From Clostridia bacterium (GTDB lineage: Bacteria; Bacillota; Clostridia; Oscillospirales; Acutalibacteraceae), in contig JAFRKM010000060.1 of the NCBI GenBank assembly GCA_017431755.1, positions 1 to 6,916 on the forward strand: a DNA stretch of 6,916 nt, in the 5' to 3' direction. Below the pieces are notes generated by a model, which ran no database searches, was not told the origin of the DNA, and saw only the letters and a program-made list of their open reading frames with translations. Of this stretch, positions 5,574 through 6,916 are shown piece by piece. The number at the start of each line of letters is the position of its first letter. Position 1 is the stretch's first letter. The position numbers and the translations under genes were made by a program.

Positions 5574-6916
5574 ATGGCTTTTGGTGCTGATTGGGGATCA
5601 GGTCTTTTAAATAAAATTTCTACCAAAGTAACTGGAGCAAATAACATAAGTTCTAGCGGAGGGTATGCCAAAAGGCAACACCCTATGAGAGTTTCTGCAA
5701 TGAAATACGTTAGTTCAGGGTTTAATTTTATAGTAACTTTAAATGAGTTTACTTTTGGTTTTAAAAATGTTTCCGGTATATCTGTAAATAAACAAATCAG
5801 TACCATTAATGAAGGTGGAGTTAACGACCATGGTATTATAGTGGAAGAACCTAATCAGAGCTCTTTTACACTTAGTTTTAGCCGTGGCCTTATGATTAGA
5901 TATCCTCAAGCTGTTGATGCTACTGTACGTTCTGCAGCAGCAATGATACCAAATGCTATCGGGAGAAAAGCAGCTTTAATTGCTGCAGCATCCAGTAGCC
6001 CGCAAGGAGCATTGGAAAAGGGACCTGCTTTGGGTTTTATACATGTTTATGATAGAACAAACAAACGCTTACTTGGGCTTTATTCGTTTTTGTCTTTGGG
6101 TATGACCGAGTGGCGTGTTTCTGATTTAGATGCAGAAAACGGTAGTTTGCTTATAGAAGATATGACGATTGTCCACACGGGAATTACCCGTGAGGCAACT
6201 GCACTTCAACCATTTTCTATGGTTGGTGCTGTAAATCAAGAAAGCGATGTTGATGAGCAAGCGCGTGCGGTATATGAAAAACATGAAAAAGCAAAGGAAA
6301 GCCAGAAAGAAGAAATGGAAAAACATAATAATGACTTAAAAGCAATAAAAGCAAAACTCAAAAAGATGAAAGAATTGATAATGCAAGAAGATGATCCGTC
6401 TGATGAAGATCTTAAAGACTTTAGTGAAGATGAAAAGAATTATATTACCAAAGCGCGGAAGGCAAAAGAATCAAAGAGTACTGAAGACGTAGAAAATAAA
6501 AAGAAAGAGGCAGAAAAGGCGGCAAGTGATAAAGCTAAAAAAATTGAAGAATTGATAATGCAAGATTCAGAGCCTTCTGATGCAGACCTTAAAGATTTTG
6601 ATAAAAATGAGCAAAATTATATTAAGCAAGCATGGCTTAATAGGAAAACACGGAAGACTGATGAAGAAATAGAAGAAGAAAAAACAAACGTTAAAGAAGA
6701 TATTGCAAATCGTCAAGCAGAAATTGAAAAGAGAAGAAAAGCAACTGAAGAAGCTAGAGCAAAAGCAACTGAAGCTAACAAAAAGCAAGATGAATTAAAT
6801 AAAAACCGTAAAGAAGAAATTGACGAAAGACAAAAATCAACTGAAGAGGCTAGAGCAACAGCAACTGAAGCTAACAAAAAGCCAGATGAATTAAATAAAA
6901 ACCGTCAAGACGAAAT
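5574..6916 (+). CDS. Second tube protein (gp19-like) with long charged repeat extension, partial
   Basis: The ORF is open from the ATG at 5574 to the window edge, at least 447 residues. GGAGGTG (5557-5563) is ten bases upstream. After a flexible N-terminus of about 45 residues comes a gp19-like tube domain (about 50-210), with FNFIVTLNEFTFGFKNVSGI near the start, SFTLSFSRGL in the middle and LLIEDMTIVHTGITRE near the end. In CIS loci a second tube-fold gene after the small frameshift ORF normally encodes a tube-initiating ring at the baseplate. Such proteins usually end soon after this fold. Here residues from about 222 onward form a Lys/Glu-rich, helical, coiled-coil-like extension. It has two copies of an ELIMQ module (residues 267 and 326) and then 32-residue tandem units starting at residues 379, 411 and 443. 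The extension may connect to baseplate, cargo or envelope. That is inference. The C-terminus lies outside the window. Confidence 0.9.
   Translation, partial: MAFGADWGSGLLNKISTKVTGANNISSSGGYAKRQHPMRVSAMKYVSSGFNFIVTLNEFTFGFKNVSGISVNKQISTINEGGVNDHGIIVEEPNQSSFTLSFSRGLMIRYPQAVDATVRSAAAMIPNAIGRKAALIAAASSSPQGALEKGPALGFIHVYDRTNKRLLGLYSFLSLGMTEWRVSDLDAENGSLLIEDMTIVHTGITREATALQPFSMVGAVNQESDVDEQARAVYEKHEKAKESQKEEMEKHNNDLKAIKAKLKKMKELIMQEDDPSDEDLKDFSEDEKNYITKARKAKESKSTEDVENKKKEAEKAASDKAKKIEELIMQDSEPSDADLKDFDKNEQNYIKQAWLNRKTRKTDEEIEEEKTNVKEDIANRQAEIEKRRKATEEARAKATEANKKQDELNKNRKEEIDERQKSTEEARATATEANKKPDELNKNRQDE
6372..6626 (+). repeat. Two ELIMQ repeat modules, 59-residue spacing
   Basis: In the second tube protein, GAATTGATAATGCAAGA occurs at 6372-6388 and again at 6549-6565, exactly 177 bases (59 codons) apart and in frame. 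The protein modules align as ELIMQ, then PSD(E/A)DLKDF, then NYI. Copy one covers residues about 267-291 and copy two about 326-350. They are joined by a charged linker (KARKAKESKSTEDVE...). The copies differ at many third positions and at several residues, so the duplication is not very recent. Confidence 0.85.
6708..6916 (+). repeat. 96-base (32-residue) tandem repeats, at least 2.2 copies
   Basis: Units start at 6708, 6804 and 6900, the last being cut by the window edge. Each begins NR and runs through TEEARA(K/T)ATEANKK(Q/P)DELNK. The second half of units one and two is almost identical in DNA (GCAACTGAAGCTAACAAAAA... differing at one base, CAA to CCA), which points to recent duplication and a probably variable copy number. 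Unit two has a proline at the KKPDEL position, which would kink a continuous helix. Confidence 0.9.

Noticed and set aside
6708..6916. CRISPR array or DNA-level satellite at the right edge
   Set aside because: The repeats are in frame, without spacers, and encode a consistent 32-residue protein unit.

Overview
The window is strongly AT-rich with good Shine-Dalgarno (SD) sequences, A/T-ending codons and a B. subtilis-type MazF, which suggests a low-GC Gram-positive bacterium, most likely a clostridial-type Firmicute. I cannot name the species. Everything recognisable is on the + strand. The right-hand two thirds is the start of a contractile injection system locus (extracellular CIS or phage-tail-like particle). 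The order is sheath, major tube, a tail-assembly protein, a small frameshifted ORF and a second tube protein, and the locus runs off the right edge.

Left part (1-1162): the 3' end of a possible upstream ORF, a small two-helix membrane protein resembling the YcxB family, a clear rho-independent terminator, and a MazF/EndoA-type mRNA interferase with its catalytic Arg25 and Thr48 but no antitoxin gene beside it.

Middle (1163-2571): a non-coding stretch with an extended -10 promoter, then a lysine-rich, cysteine-free protein of unknown function (about 303 aa, TTG start), then a roughly 200-base leader before the sheath gene. The leader holds several inverted repeats, two of which compete for pairing. 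The sheath ATG has no SD next to it. A strong SD lies about 45 bases upstream, and a hairpin in between could bring the two together.

Right part (2572-6916): the sheath and major tube give the contractile outer and rigid inner cylinders. A long intercistronic hairpin separates the tube from a 124-aa tail-assembly protein with a CPKCGH motif. This gene ends in a T6 run followed by C, a textbook -1 slippery heptamer (T TTT TTC). The next ORF, whose product closely resembles a small family found in CIS loci, is in the -1 frame, overlaps the end of the gene and has no usable start codon. A 12-position hairpin with one mismatch begins 4 bases after the heptamer. The simplest reading is a programmed -1 frameshift making a 191-aa fusion, as in phage tail-assembly chaperone genes.

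The last gene encodes a second gp19-like tube protein (residues about 50-210). It carries a long, highly charged, repeat-rich C-terminal extension of more than 230 residues that is still open at the window edge. This extension and the frameshift are the most unusual features here.
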